Below are positions 10,691-20,170 of a stretch of 64,000 nt of DNA, piece by piece. Under the pieces are notes generated by a model. The model worked only from the letters and a program-made list of their open reading frames with translations, did not search any database and was not told where the DNA came from. The first letter of the stretch is position 1. Every line of letters starts with the position of its first letter. This DNA comes from Semisulcospira habei (lineage: Eukaryota > Mollusca > Gastropoda > Semisulcospiridae): NCBI GenBank assembly GCA_036245525.1, contig BTPG01000002.1, positions 118,460,286 to 118,524,285 of the forward strand, read 5' to 3'. A program made the position numbers and the translations under genes.

Positions 10691-11523
10691 GAGGCTCAGG
10701 AGGTTGGTCCAGCAGAACGGGGCCACCAGTAACAGGACCGCGTTGCAACCCTGGAGCTTAAACAGGACCTCAGGGACTAGTACCGTGGGTGGATAATCAT
10801 ACGCGATGAAGCCCTTGCAGGAGATGGGGAGAGTGCGGTGACTGTGCAGGTGAGAGGGTCCAGGATGGGGGGGAGACAAGGGGCAGCCGGCGATTCCACC
10901 TCGTCGCGAAGCGGTCGATCACGGGAGGCCCCCCCCCCCCTCTTCTGCGTAGATCATCCGAAAGATGTCCGGGCGGACCGCCCACTCGGAGTGGAGAAGG
11001 TGGTGGCGCCGCGAGAGGGAGTCAGCTAGGACATTCAGGTGTTGCGCTCAGAGAGAGATGCCATGATCTTTGCACCACCGGAGAGCCTGGTACAGGAGGA
11101 TACTGCAGGAGGGGAGCGTGTCCTGTCCTGCTTCTGGATGTAGGAGACCACGGTGGAGTCGGAGAGGACGAGGAGCTCTTGGTGCCGGAGGCGTGTCTCC
11201 CACGCCAACCGCTTCCAGCCCCAACCAGTTGATGAGTCCGCGAGGTCTGGACGCCAGTGGCCGGAGGCCATGGAGAACATCGGAACGCCAGCGGAGGGTC
11301 GACAGTGGAGAAGCAGGTGTAGCTGAACCGGGTGGGAGTAGAGCCGGCCGAGGGGTAGGAGGTCCACCGTCGCGCTCATCGGGCCCAGGAGCCGAAGCCA
11401 CACTCTGGCAGAGACCGCGTCCCCTGGAGGCACCTGCCGGGCTAGGGTCACCAACTTCTGGATCCGCGACTCAAGGAGTCTCACCTCGTGGAAGCCGGCT
11501 GGCTGAGGGAGAGACTTGCGACG
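10500..11523 (-). pseudogene. DIRS C RNase H region remnant
   Basis: The minus strand encodes ARVWLRLLGPMSATVDLLPLGRLYSHPVQLHLLL and LVLSDSTVVSYIQKQDRTRSPP, matching the RNase H part of the DIRS at 56914-63169 (one catalytic Asp in LSDS). The end of this frame (PPTVLVPEVLFKLQGCNAVLLLVAPF) overlaps the recombinase ORF in another frame, as in the other DIRS copies. A G-run at 10662-10689 interrupts the coding sequence. Confidence 0.7.
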
Positions 11524-11529
11524 CTTTAC

Positions 11530-13406
11530 CAGGGTTCGTAGCCAAAAGGCATCACAAAATTTACAAAATTTTCACAAACTTTCAAGACCATTTTTACATT
11601 TTTCCCAAGCCTTCACCGTGGCCCAAAAAGGTACACTAAAGCAGAATTCACTTCTAATAACGATTTATATTACACATCTTACCTTTATTACGACTCATGA
11701 TGGCACCTTCACTGACCCATGCTTGCCACATCAATAGATTTTCGACAAGCGGCACAAAAAGCCGACCGCTTCTTTGATGCTACTTTTCAGAGCCAGCTTT
11801 TATATAGCCAGAGATGCCAACCCCTTTCACTACCTGGCCTTACCATTATGATTTTCAAAGTTTGACAGGAAGAAATAAAATTTGACAGGAAGATTTCGCG
11901 TGAACATAAAACTCGGTCATTCAAGGTTTAAGTTCTGTCTTTTAATGCAGTATCTCAGAAAGAGAAAAAAGTTCACACCAAAAAAGATAAATGGAGAAAA
12001 CCTCTACAACGACTTCTTTGTTGAAGACTTGCAGGTCCTCAACAGTGCGTCACTCAAAGGGGTCCGATGGCAAGGATACTGACTAAAGTGTCAGAGCTCA
12101 TGTTCCCTAACACCTCAAAAATATGTTCCCCTGACGAAGATGAGTTGCAAGTTGGACCACACAACAGTTCTGTTTTGATTGCTCCATTATGATCCCTCGT
12201 ACAACGATTCGCCTCCTTCCTGACTGCCATCTGTTTCCGGCTGATCACAAACGGTCCTTTTTGCATGCTGGCAGCAAGCTCAGAAGCTTTAGCTTTGCTG
12301 CAAGCTTTGATTATTTGCGTTGTCTGCTGTACTGTTTAGCAATGTCACTGTCCGGGAACATTGTTCAGAACAATGGGCCTGCATGATCGGCTGCGCAGAT
12401 GGGTATGTTGTGCGATAAAAATGTGCAAACTTCTCTGCCCGGATTGTTGAGCTTCCAGATGTTTCAGGTTTGCTTAAAGTAAAAAAAAAAAAAACTTGTC
12501 AGTTTTTTTGCTTTTGTTTGCGCAGCACTTTTCTTTGTAGCGAGTTGTTGCACAATGCCTAGTGACATCATCTAATCCACAATGACCGATTTTGAAATCT
12601 AATTCAAGTGTAACACAGCGAGCATGTCGCTGTGACACTTCGGACGTGGTTATACACGGATAGTCTTTGGAATAACGTTGCAAAAACTTCTGGTACTACA
12701 CTGTTTTCGCATCAGCATTGCCGCTGCAATCAGCACTTTTACGTTTTAACGATTCACTTTCGTCACCCAGTGTAAAACAGCGAAATCCCGAGAACTACTG
12801 AACTGAACTCAACTATTTCCGATCATGTGTATTTCAGATTCCGATTGGTTGTGCTAATCAGAGGACACTTCTAATTGGCCCATTATCTCGCGGGAAACGC
12901 GATGGCTCGGCCGTATAAGAGCAGCAAAGTCAGCGAGAAATTGGTAACATTTAGCAGACAATTTCAGCGCTTTTTTCGCCGGAAGATAATTTATTTGGAC
13001 ATAAAAAATTAATTTTGGCGTAAGAAAATACGGCGAAACCGAAAGAGTTGGCATCTCTGTATAGCGGATTTTCCAGCCATAGATCATTGAAATAACACGA
13101 ACCCGGCATTTTGATTTTTTGCGTGGAGACGCCGGATGTCTTCAAAGGGAGGTAATTCGCAGATCTCATTTCCAGTTAGAAATCAAAAGTTGTTGATCGG
13201 AATGCCTGCTCGGATTCACTCGCTTTTGTATTTATTTATTTTCATGTTGAATAAACATGGCTGTGAGTGATGTACAATGTGGATTCCATGTAGCTGTAGC
13301 AATCATTCAAAATTCCCAAGACTTTCACAAACCATACACAACATTTTTCATTTTTCAAAGACTTTCCCCCAAACTTTCCCAAATCTTCCCAAACGCTATG
13401 AACCCT
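11530..13406. mobile_element. hAT-like non-autonomous element, 1.9 kb
   Basis: The left end is CAGGGTTCGTAGC and the right end GCTATGAACCCT, imperfect inverted repeats. CTTTAC occurs just outside at 11524-11529 and 13407-13412 and is read as a 6-bp target duplication; the right end is then one base short, and a 5-bp TTTAC reading is also possible. Removing the element rejoins a DIRS gag frame (ALRPVK then RRKSLPQP), proving the insertion. No transposase ORF is visible. The subterminal parts are rich in CAAA/TTTC motifs (11548-11620, 13305-13395). Confidence 0.8.
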
Positions 13407-13412
13407 CTTTAC

Positions 13413-13850
13413 TGGCCTTAGCGCATCAACCATGGTGGAAGCCTGTCTCTTCAAGGAGGGTGGGGGGTGGGGGGTGGGGAAGGCGGACAGAAGTCAGGCG
13501 GGAGGAGGTTCAAGATAAGACGGGAGGCCTCTCCCAAGGCACGGACCGTCTGTGAGCCGAGCAAAGGGCCGACATCCTTAGAAGAGGAGGAGACCGACGA
13601 AACAGCTGAAAGGTGGTCGGGAGACCCGGAGGGTGAGTCCCGCAGGAAAATGGCCGAAGCCGAATCCGCTGGATGTAGGCCGAGTACATTCGGGTCTACT
13701 TCCAAAGGCCGCGCTATCACGCAAAGACAAACGGAGGGGCGACCGGCTCCGAGAGCGCTGATCCGCCGAAGGTGACTGTCGAGGGCGCGCGCGTTGGATA
13801 GGCGGAGCCGCCCGCGAAGCCCACCCGGAGGGACGTCGCGGGGAAGGAGG
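13413..13850 (-). pseudogene. DIRS C gag fragment
   Basis: The minus strand encodes PPLKRQASTMVDALRPVK, aligning with PPLKRKASASVDALLPTK in the gag of the DIRS at 56914-63169, preceded by an acidic Ser-rich stretch with LGLHPADSASAIF that matches LSLHPDDSTSNF. The frame is partly open (13451-13720). It is cut at 13413 by the hAT-like element and at about 13852 by a SINE-head fragment. Confidence 0.7.
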
Positions 13851-13852
13851 GA

Positions 13853-13965
13853 CCAGAATAGAGAGAAAAACTCACCCTGTGGGGCTGACCAGGGTGACCC
13901 TGGGAACTAAAAAGTACCCAACCCCACCCAAGTCCCCCAGGGCAGACCCGGGTGGGGGTCTGGTC
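13853..13965 (-). repeat. SINE-head fragment without the LINE-like tail
   Basis: About 110 bp matching the 5' head of the SINE family seen at 49149, 52541 and 55346 (CCAGAATAGAGAG ... GACCCGGGTGGGG on the plus strand). The LINE-derived tail and (GATT)n end are missing, which is unusual because retroposition normally loses the 5' side. Confidence 0.8.
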
Positions 13966-14416
13966 CTGAGAGTTAGTGTCCGAGTCACACAGAGGAAAGT
14001 GGAAAGTTCGGGGCGGGGGGGAGGGGGGGGGGACAGTAAAGTGTCCTGCCAGGCCCGCTCAGGCAAATCGGAGCGGGGAGGGGACAGAAATATACATTTT
14101 TCTCTAAAAGATATTTTTTCGAAAAATACTTACCGATGGCATTACTGTATGAAATACCCCTTTAGCTTACCGAATTCAGCCTCAAAACCGTTCGTGTTAA
14201 TTACACGAAACGGAGCGTAATAGTAGAGAGTCGTAACCAAGCACCCGGATAGTCTCCCCTCCCTCCATCCGGAAGTGCACATTCCCGCCAGTTTCACCTT
14301 AGCTTCCGGTAGACAAGTTGCGTCGGCTTCAGCCTCCAGCTGCCCCCGCTCAGAAGCCTCGGAGCGTAGGGGGCACGTGTCAAAGTCACACTGGGCCCGT
14401 CTGGTAAATACGGGGC

Positions 14417-14417
<1 letters not shown>

Positions 14418-14493
<76 letters not shown>
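14418..14493. repeat. (GT)n microsatellite
   Basis: About 38 GT units. It produces meaningless Cys-Val and Thr-His frames on the two strands. Confidence 0.98.
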
Positions 14494-14494
<1 letters not shown>

Positions 14495-15099
14495 ACAAGT
14501 GTCTCGCCAGGCCCGCTCAGGCAATTCGGAGCAGGGAGGGGACAGAAATTGGGCACGCGGCCCCCGCACAGAAGCCTCGGCCCGCTCGGATGATTCAGAA
14601 AAGGGGGGGGGGGGGGGGCCAGGACCTCGAGTCACGTTCCGACGCTTCGGAGCATGAGGGAGAGCCTCTCTTCCTACTTCTTTTCTCTTTCTTATTACGT
14701 TTGCGCTCGTCATGCCGGGCCCGCACGGAAGAAGCGGAGTTGGGAGCCGTGGACGAACGTTCAGCTCGCCTGGCAATACGCAGTGGGGGGGGGGGGGGGG
14801 GGCAGAGTCAAGGGGCTCAAGCCACTTTTGGAGGAAACGGAGCGTGGGGAGTGTGACTCCGATACTCGCCTACACTGCTCGGAAGACTCAGAGCGGGTAA
14901 GGAGTTCCTGCGCGGTTACGGTAAACGAAGGGGACTTACCTGCGGGCCGGATGACGGAGCGAAGCGGGGCCTGAACAGGCATCAGAACTGTTCACCCAAA
15001 AAAAATCGGAAACGGCGATTTGAGATGAGAGTTTTAAAGCCATTTCAGTCAAAGTGTATAAACAGGGCCAGGAAAATCGGAAAATCGCCAAAAATCGGA

Positions 15100-15330
15100 C
15101 AGTTCTGATGCCTGCTGAAGAGCAGACGGAGCGACGCCATCCTGCGGAGACATCCGGGGAGACTGTCAGGGCCGGGAAGGACGATCACATCTGTAGAAAT
15201 CCCACAGCTGAGACCACCAGTCCTCACTCCAATCGGCACACACGTCACACATCCTGTCGGAAGAGCAGCCCGAGCACGGCAAGCAGGCGTCGCAAGCATC
15301 CGAAGGCCACTGAAAATCCCCACAAAGGAG
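15100..15330 (-). pseudogene. DIRS gag, cysteine-rich N-terminal domain
   Basis: The minus strand encodes CGDFQWPSDACDACLPC then SGCSSDRMCDVCADW and WWSQLWDFY. The same FQWPSD...CLPCSGC...C..C..W....WS..W.FY pattern occurs in the gag of the other DIRS copies (near 62600, 41330 and 28620), so it is a conserved cysteine-rich domain, probably zinc-binding. A hAT-like element cuts it at 15331, and gag continues on the far side from 15911. Confidence 0.78.
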
Positions 15331-15910
15331 CAGGCATGGGAATTGTCCGCCTAAAGGCAAATTTCCGCCGAAATGATTTGCTCAGCCGCCGAAAAAAAAA
15401 AGTTGTCCGCCGAAAAAAAAATTGGGGTGCAAAAAGTAACTGAGCACCGGTCATTATACACTGCGAGGCCGCATTGGTTCAAGTGATATGCCGCCCGCTA
15501 GAGTTACGCGTCACCTATTGTGGCTTCAAAGCAGTCGTTACTTTACCGTGCAAGCGGGCAATACAACACTGAACGCACCGTTTTCATGCTCGGCTTACCG
15601 TCTCGCGCACTGCACGTGTGGGGGAAATGGCGGCATCACGAGTTGTTGAAAATTGAAAATGGCCGTGAGAAAGGATATCGTTCAAGACAGAGTGCTGTTT
15701 AGTGTGCACCTGATCATGATCCGGTAAGCAAACCCCCCCCCCCCCCCCCTCCCCCGTCGTCGTCTGATTTTTTGGCAGCCGAAATGAAGAACCACGCTGC
15801 TACCCCCCCCCCCCCCCCCCCCCCCCCTGTCGTTTGATTTTTTGGTCGCTGGAATGAAGGACCGCGCTAGAAGTTTCAGACTTTTTTCACTTTTGTAATT
15901 CCCATGCCTG
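15331..15910. mobile_element. hAT-like MITE, 580 bp, 6-bp target duplication
   Basis: The terminal inverted repeats CAGGCATGGGAATT and AATTCCCATGCCTG are perfect over 14 bp. AAGGAG flanks both ends (15325-15330 and 15911-15916). There is no ORF of note. It contains CCGCCGAAA motifs, A runs and two long C runs (15732-15749, 15806-15826). Ends starting CAG fit the hAT superfamily; the 6-bp duplication is shorter than the usual 8. Confidence 0.9.
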
Positions 15911-16490
15911 AAGGAGGCAAAGCTTCAAAATAGAAGCTGCCATAGCGTCCGCCGCACACCATCTGCAGGGCGGAGCACACCCAAGCACCGAACTCACTCC
16001 ACGAGGCACAAAGTCACGAGGGAGAGTAAAGTCACAAGCCGAGACCCAAGGCTGCAGCCAAGGACGAAGTTCACTGAAAGTCAACCCCGTTCGGAACCGG
16101 TCGGCCCTAAGTCCACACACAGTAGTACACTGAAGTGTAGAATACACCCACGAAGCACACTGAGCACTAGGAGAAAGTCTAATCCACAAAAGCAAAGCCA
16201 AAACGTTCATAGTCATAAACCATAGAAGACACCGGTCGAAACACCGTAGCAAGGCAAAACCCGACCGTCCACGGTCGAGCTAAGAGTGAAACTGACAGGC
16301 TTCGCCCTACGCATGCCTGGATAGGGTGGAAAGGGGAGGCCACCTGGGGCTCCTATGACTGGATCCCCGGTGTCTCCTCCCCAGCTGTGTAGGGGACACA
16401 ACTTTGGGCTGAAATCGATAGGCTATATAGAGTGTATTCCATATAGTAATGCCATCGGTATGTATTTTGAGAAAATAAACTATATGTATA

Positions 16491-17030
16491 GTCTATAAGA
16501 AACCTACAGTATGTATTTTTCACCATGACAGTTCAAGACAGGGCACAACTAACTTGGTGCCTGACAGGGCACAAAGTTAATCTGCACCAACCCTGAATTA
16601 TGATTGAAAATTCTCTTGCAATTGCATGTTCTTCTCATTTTAAATGTCACATCTGGATATGCGGTATCAATTCGCTTATCTGAACGCAGCACATCTCGAA
16701 TGTGTTAACCCTTTGGCTGTTGGTAGTGGTTTGTCAGTGATGATTCCTGCTGGAATTGTGACAAAACCCACTACCAATTGTGAAAGGGTTAACAGCTTTA
16801 CCACTGCTCATTTTCATGCATCTGCAAATAACATTTATTTTAAAAATAGAACATTTCATATCGCTGCAGGAGATACACTAGCTGATTCAACAGTACTGCC
16901 AAGTACGCTTTATGATGGCTGATCCATCAGCAAAACACATTTTCACTTACATCCTCCAATATTGTGAAAGTCATCATGAAGAGTGAGTAAATTCAGCTCT
17001 AACTGTACTATTCTGCAGAGCATTACTGAC
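16491..17030. other. Intron, no gene seen
   Basis: Host intron between exon 17031-17115 and the DIRS D terminus. It contains one TTAA-flanked palindrome (separate entry) and a degraded fragment near 16525 (ACCATGACAGTTCAAG) related to the hairpin family at 18442, 31961 and 42327. Confidence 0.6.
16705..16792. repeat. TTAA-flanked palindrome, copy 1
   Basis: Begins TTAACCCTTTGGCTG and ends AAAGGGTTAA, with inverted GGTAGTG/CACTACC inside. It looks like a tiny fold-back MITE with a TTAA-like target. Confidence 0.7.
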
Positions 17031-17115
17031 CTTTCTCAGCATCGATCTCGTAACGACCCGATCCTCTGCCTCGACCTCGCCCACGTTTGTGGAAAGTCAT
17101 CTTTAATCCTTCATT
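17031..17115 (-). CDS. CHD6-9: Host gene exon: CHD6-9/kismet-like, NEGLKMTF exon
   Basis: An 85-bp minus-strand exon with an acceptor (tttgacag) ending at 17116 and a donor (gtcagt) from 17030. It encodes NEGLKMTFHKRGRGRGRGSGRYEIDAEK and one extra base. Vertebrate CHD7/8 proteins have DEEGLKLTFQKH at the equivalent place, just after a segment like EFTVQIK, which here corresponds to DFEVHLSE at the end of the preceding exon (31222-31479). Both phases agree: phase 0 in, phase 1 out. The RG-rich run replaces the vertebrate sequence and may be lineage-specific. It is too short to be found as an ORF and rests on homology plus splice sites. Confidence 0.85.
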
Positions 17116-17831
17116 CTGTCAAAGGAAAATATCCATAAAGTTGAACAAGTCACAAATCATTCAAATGATTTTCATATATTCATTTATCAAGTACACATAT
17201 TTATGTGCGAGGCAACATACTCTGAACATGACACCTACCAACAAAAAAACAGATTTGAAAGGAATAAATCCTGCAAGCTTTTGGAGCACCTATCCAGGCT
17301 GATACCTTCAGTTAATCTGTTGAAATTTGCACGAAAAAAATATAGTCAAACTGCAGGGGAGCAAACGTAAGCATAACCAATGGCACAGATATCTTCTTCA
17401 TCCCTGAAGATCAATTCTATCAACAGCAAAGATAACAATGCTAAAACCGACAGCTGCAACTTGGCTGAGGCGGGAGGGGGAGGAAGGGGGGAGGGTGGTC
17501 CTGAAATGCTTTACATGCTGAACAGCCTGAATTAAAATCCACTTAATTCAATGAAGTGAAACAAAAAACAAAAAATCAGCAAGCAACAAAACAAGCTGTG
17601 TTGTACTATGTACAGCGCAAATTATCAAAGAAATATGCCCAACAAAGATGAGCTAACAATTCAGCTGCTCTCAATACTCTCACTGTAAACATTCAGAAAG
17701 CAACTCAACAATCTAATTAAGAAAAATGAAGAAACCAAAAATTCAAGAAACAATGGTCACCACAATGAGAGAAACCAAAATAGATGCACCAGAAGACAAA
17801 AAAAATAAAATATTTACATCCAGATACACTT

Positions 17832-17915
17832 TTAACCCTTTGCTGTGACTAGCACTTTTTGTTCATGTGATTCCTGCACCTCAACAAAGAACGCTACCAA
17901 CAGCCAAAGGCTAAA
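17832..17915. repeat. TTAA-flanked palindrome, copy 2
   Basis: TTAACCCTTTGCTGTGACTAG at the left; CTACCAACAGCCAAAGGCTAA at the right. Same family as 16705-16792. Confidence 0.65.
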
Positions 17916-18059
17916 AATCGATCAGCACTGGGTGAGCTGGGACTTTACGGAGTGTGATCCGAGTAACAAAAAAAGCAGTACTAATGCACAGGGACATTTT
18001 ACACTATCACAAAACTGTCAGCACGTTAACAAAAGCTCCAGATACAACAAATAGACAAG

Positions 18060-18149
18060 TTAACCTCTTGGCCGTCAGTAACACTTTGTGATGAGTTGAT
18101 TCATTCAGGAATCACCTAAACCAAAGCACTACCAACAGCCACGTGTTAA
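18060..18149. repeat. TTAA-flanked palindrome, copy 3
   Basis: TTAACCTCTTGGCCGTCAGTA at the left; CACTACCAACAGCCACGTGT before the closing TTAA. Same family as 16705-16792. Confidence 0.65.
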
Positions 18150-18441
18150 AATATATTGTAAAGATCCTCAGTGAATGGGCACAATAACTGATGATTTCTA
18201 TTATAACTTAGCTGTGCTGACTTCAAACTAAAATTAATGTATACTTCATGTTTACTTTTACAATTCAATTAGTCTCTCGGCCATCCCATCTCATCTGTAA
18301 AATGTAAAGATGTTTATAAGCCCTCACAGCTGCTGCATCTCATTAAAATGTATGCCTCTTTTAGAACAAGATTGGCTACAGCTAGATCTGCTCTTTAGAT
18401 CGAGAGCACAATTTATCCCATTCAGCCCCGATGCACTACAG

Positions 18442-18542
18442 CAGGAGATGGGTCGACCATGACAATTCAAGGGTAGTGCCAGATTAACTAATCAAGCTAA
18501 TCTGGCACTACCCTTAAATCATCATGGTCAATCCATCTCCTG
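18442..18542. repeat. Near-perfect 45-bp-arm hairpin, copy 1
   Basis: The arms 18442-18486 and 18498-18542 are inverted repeats (CAGGAGATGG...AAGGGTAGTGCCAGATTA and its complement) around an 11-base loop. Related hairpins lie at 31961-32053 and 42327-42422. It is best read as a fold-back MITE. The stem would also form in the intron RNA. Confidence 0.85.
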
Positions 18543-18621
18543 CAACAGGTGCAGTCGATAGATGACGCCTCTAAAATTTGGGAAATGCGTGCGCCGGGCT
18601 GAATGAGTTAATAATAGTAAT

Positions 18622-18693
18622 TTGACCCTTTGACTGCCAGTAGCGCATTCTGTTGAGGTGACAACATATGCAAATGGCAGTCAAAGCGTCAAC
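18622..18693. repeat. Palindrome related to the TTAA family, copy 4
   Basis: TTGACCCTTTGACTGCCAG at the left and TGGCAGTCAAAGCGTCAAC at the right. The ends have drifted from TTAA. Confidence 0.6.
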
Positions 18694-18776
18694 TGTTCAA
18701 TGCCAGCTGAGGCAAACTGTGTTTCTGTAGTCTTGGTTGAATAACACCAAAAAGCCCCAGCTGTCCCAGGAACATG

Positions 18777-19165
18777 TATTTTTCTTTAAAATAAATTTTT
18801 TCGAAAAATACTTACCGATGGTATTACTGAGAGGAAGATATACTTAACTGACAATTTCAGTCTCCAAAAATTGTTGTGTGTTGCCACACAACCAGGGACG
18901 TACCTCTAGCAAGCAGTTACCTAATCCCCCCCCCCCCCCCCCCCCCCCCCCCCCGAGTGTCCTCCCTATCCTTGGAGTAACCTCCCTTCCAAATCTCGCG
19001 AGAGGCCGTTATTTCCAGTTCTATTTGAGCTGACATGCGGCAAGTGGGGAAGGTGGGAGGGAAGTTTGAGTAATACCATCGGTAAGTATTTTTCGAAAAA
19101 ATTTATTTTAAAGAAAAATACATTTATTTCTTCAAAATCGTTACCGATGGTATTACTGAGAGGAA
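18777..19165. repeat. DIRS B left terminal repeat and internal complementary region
   Basis: Terminal repeat 18777-19080, with the motif TTACCGATGGTATTACTGAG. The internal complementary region follows: TAATACCATCGGTAAG, then A/T-rich sequence complementary to the extreme left end, then ATTTATTTCTTCAAAATCG matching the extreme right end. A run of 29 C occurs at 18926-18954, where the opposite terminal repeat has only 5 G (29057-29061). Confidence 0.88.
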
Positions 19166-19269
19166 GAATTAAAAAGAGGGGGAGGGTGCCGCTCTAGGGT
19201 CAATACCCCCAGGTAACTGCTTAGCTAGACCCCTGGCCGGGGCACACTCCTGACAATTTCAGTCAAGTG

Positions 19270-20170
19270 TTACCTACGGCGCCGCCAGCGCCGGGAGGGA
19301 GTGTTGAGCCACGGCAACGTCAACCACCAGAGCCAGGTGGTGCCGCTGGCTGGTGAGGTCACGCAAGTTAAAACGGGCAAAAGTAGATTCGGCCCACCAG
19401 CCCACAGCCGCCACAATGTCCTGCATGGCGCAGTTACGGTCGAAATCGACACTCGCGGAGACAGCCAGACTCTCGTGTGCCCGAATCCGCAGCCTCGTCG
19501 CTCCCGCAGGCGAGAGGTAATTGTAAGCAGAACGGATAACTCCACGCAGCCAAGCGGAGATCGTTTGGGCGGATATATCATGCCGGTTCGGAACCAAAGG
19601 CAAGAACAGGCGGGAAATACCCCGCCGTAAGGGCTTTGACCGGCGGAGATAGATTTTTTAACGCCCGAACCAGATCCTGCTGTCTGTTGAACCGAGCCGT
19701 AAGCCCGGAGCTGTAGGCAAGACGGAAGTACGGAGAGAGCGTGGAGCTCACTCACGCGAGAAGCTGTGGCTATGGCCCGCAGGAAGCAGGTCCTCCTCGT
19801 CAAGTCTGAGAACCGGGCCAAGTGCAGCGGTTCAAAAAACGAGCAGAGTTGAGCCATGTTAACACCCACGCAAGGTCCCAACGTGGGAGTAGTGATCGGG
19901 TCACTGATCGCCGGAGATGAAAATGAGCCATGAGGTCAGCGAGGTCCTTGCAAGATCCCGGATCGGGTCGACCCAAATGGCAGTAAGTGTCAGCCACCAT
20001 AGAAAGATAACCTCGAATGGTGATGGGTGCCAAGCCCTGATCCTCGAAGAGCCACAAGAAGAACTCTGCGAATTGGGGCATAGTCAGAGTTGTGGGGGAG
20101 AGGTGTCGCGGCCTACACTACGATAGAAAAACCCGGCATTTACCCTCATAAACTTTCCTGGTGGAAGGCC
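19270..20170 (-). pseudogene. DIRS B tyrosine recombinase, dead
   Basis: Minus-strand frames match the intact enzyme at 57390-59108: MPQFAEFFLWLFEDQGLAPITIRGYLSMVADTY (19800-20081), then TASRVSELHALSV with the first catalytic Arg, then ISAWLRGVIRSAYNYL. Two active-site residues are lost: the HEAR block (HxxR) reads HESL, removing the second Arg, and the tyrosine segment TFAHFYFRD reads TFARFNLRD, Tyr to Asn. Frameshifts near 19600 and 19800 also break it. In life it would integrate the DIRS circle. Confidence 0.85.

Larger units (their letters stand above)
8788..14091 (-). mobile_element. DIRS-like element C, internally deleted and degraded
   Basis: Minus-strand remains of a tyrosine-recombinase retrotransposon. 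From the 3' side they are: terminal repeat (8788-9040), internal complementary region (about 9045-9375, itself rearranged), tyrosine recombinase (about 9440-10500), RNase H (10500-11523) and a gag fragment. With the hAT-like insertion at 11530-13406 removed, gag runs straight into the RNase H part (LPQPAGFHE then VRLLESRIQKLV), so the reverse transcriptase has been deleted. The 5' end is not clear because another DIRS terminus begins at 14092. Confidence 0.72.
14092..16490 (-). mobile_element. DIRS-like element D, deleted to termini and part of gag
   Basis: The left terminal repeat starts at 14092 (TTTTTTCGAAAAATACTTACCGATGG-type motif, here split over 14110-14140). A related inverted terminus lies at about 16270-16475 (AGTAATGCCATCGG near 16443). 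Between them are only gag-like segments: Ser/acid-rich sequence and the cysteine-rich gag domain. Reverse transcriptase and recombinase are absent. The segment CAGGCCCGCTCAGGCAA occurs both just before (14048) and well inside (14511) this element, so the boundary with DIRS C is ambiguous. Confidence 0.55.
17116..18766. other. Intron with small palindromes, no gene
   Basis: AT-rich intron. It holds three TTAA-type palindromes (17832-17915, 18060-18149, 18622-18693) and one long hairpin (18442-18542). No exon, ORF or larger mobile element is supported. Confidence 0.65.

Noticed and set aside
14275..14856. Cys/Val and Thr/His repeat proteins
   Set aside because: Translation of a (GT)n tract on both strands.
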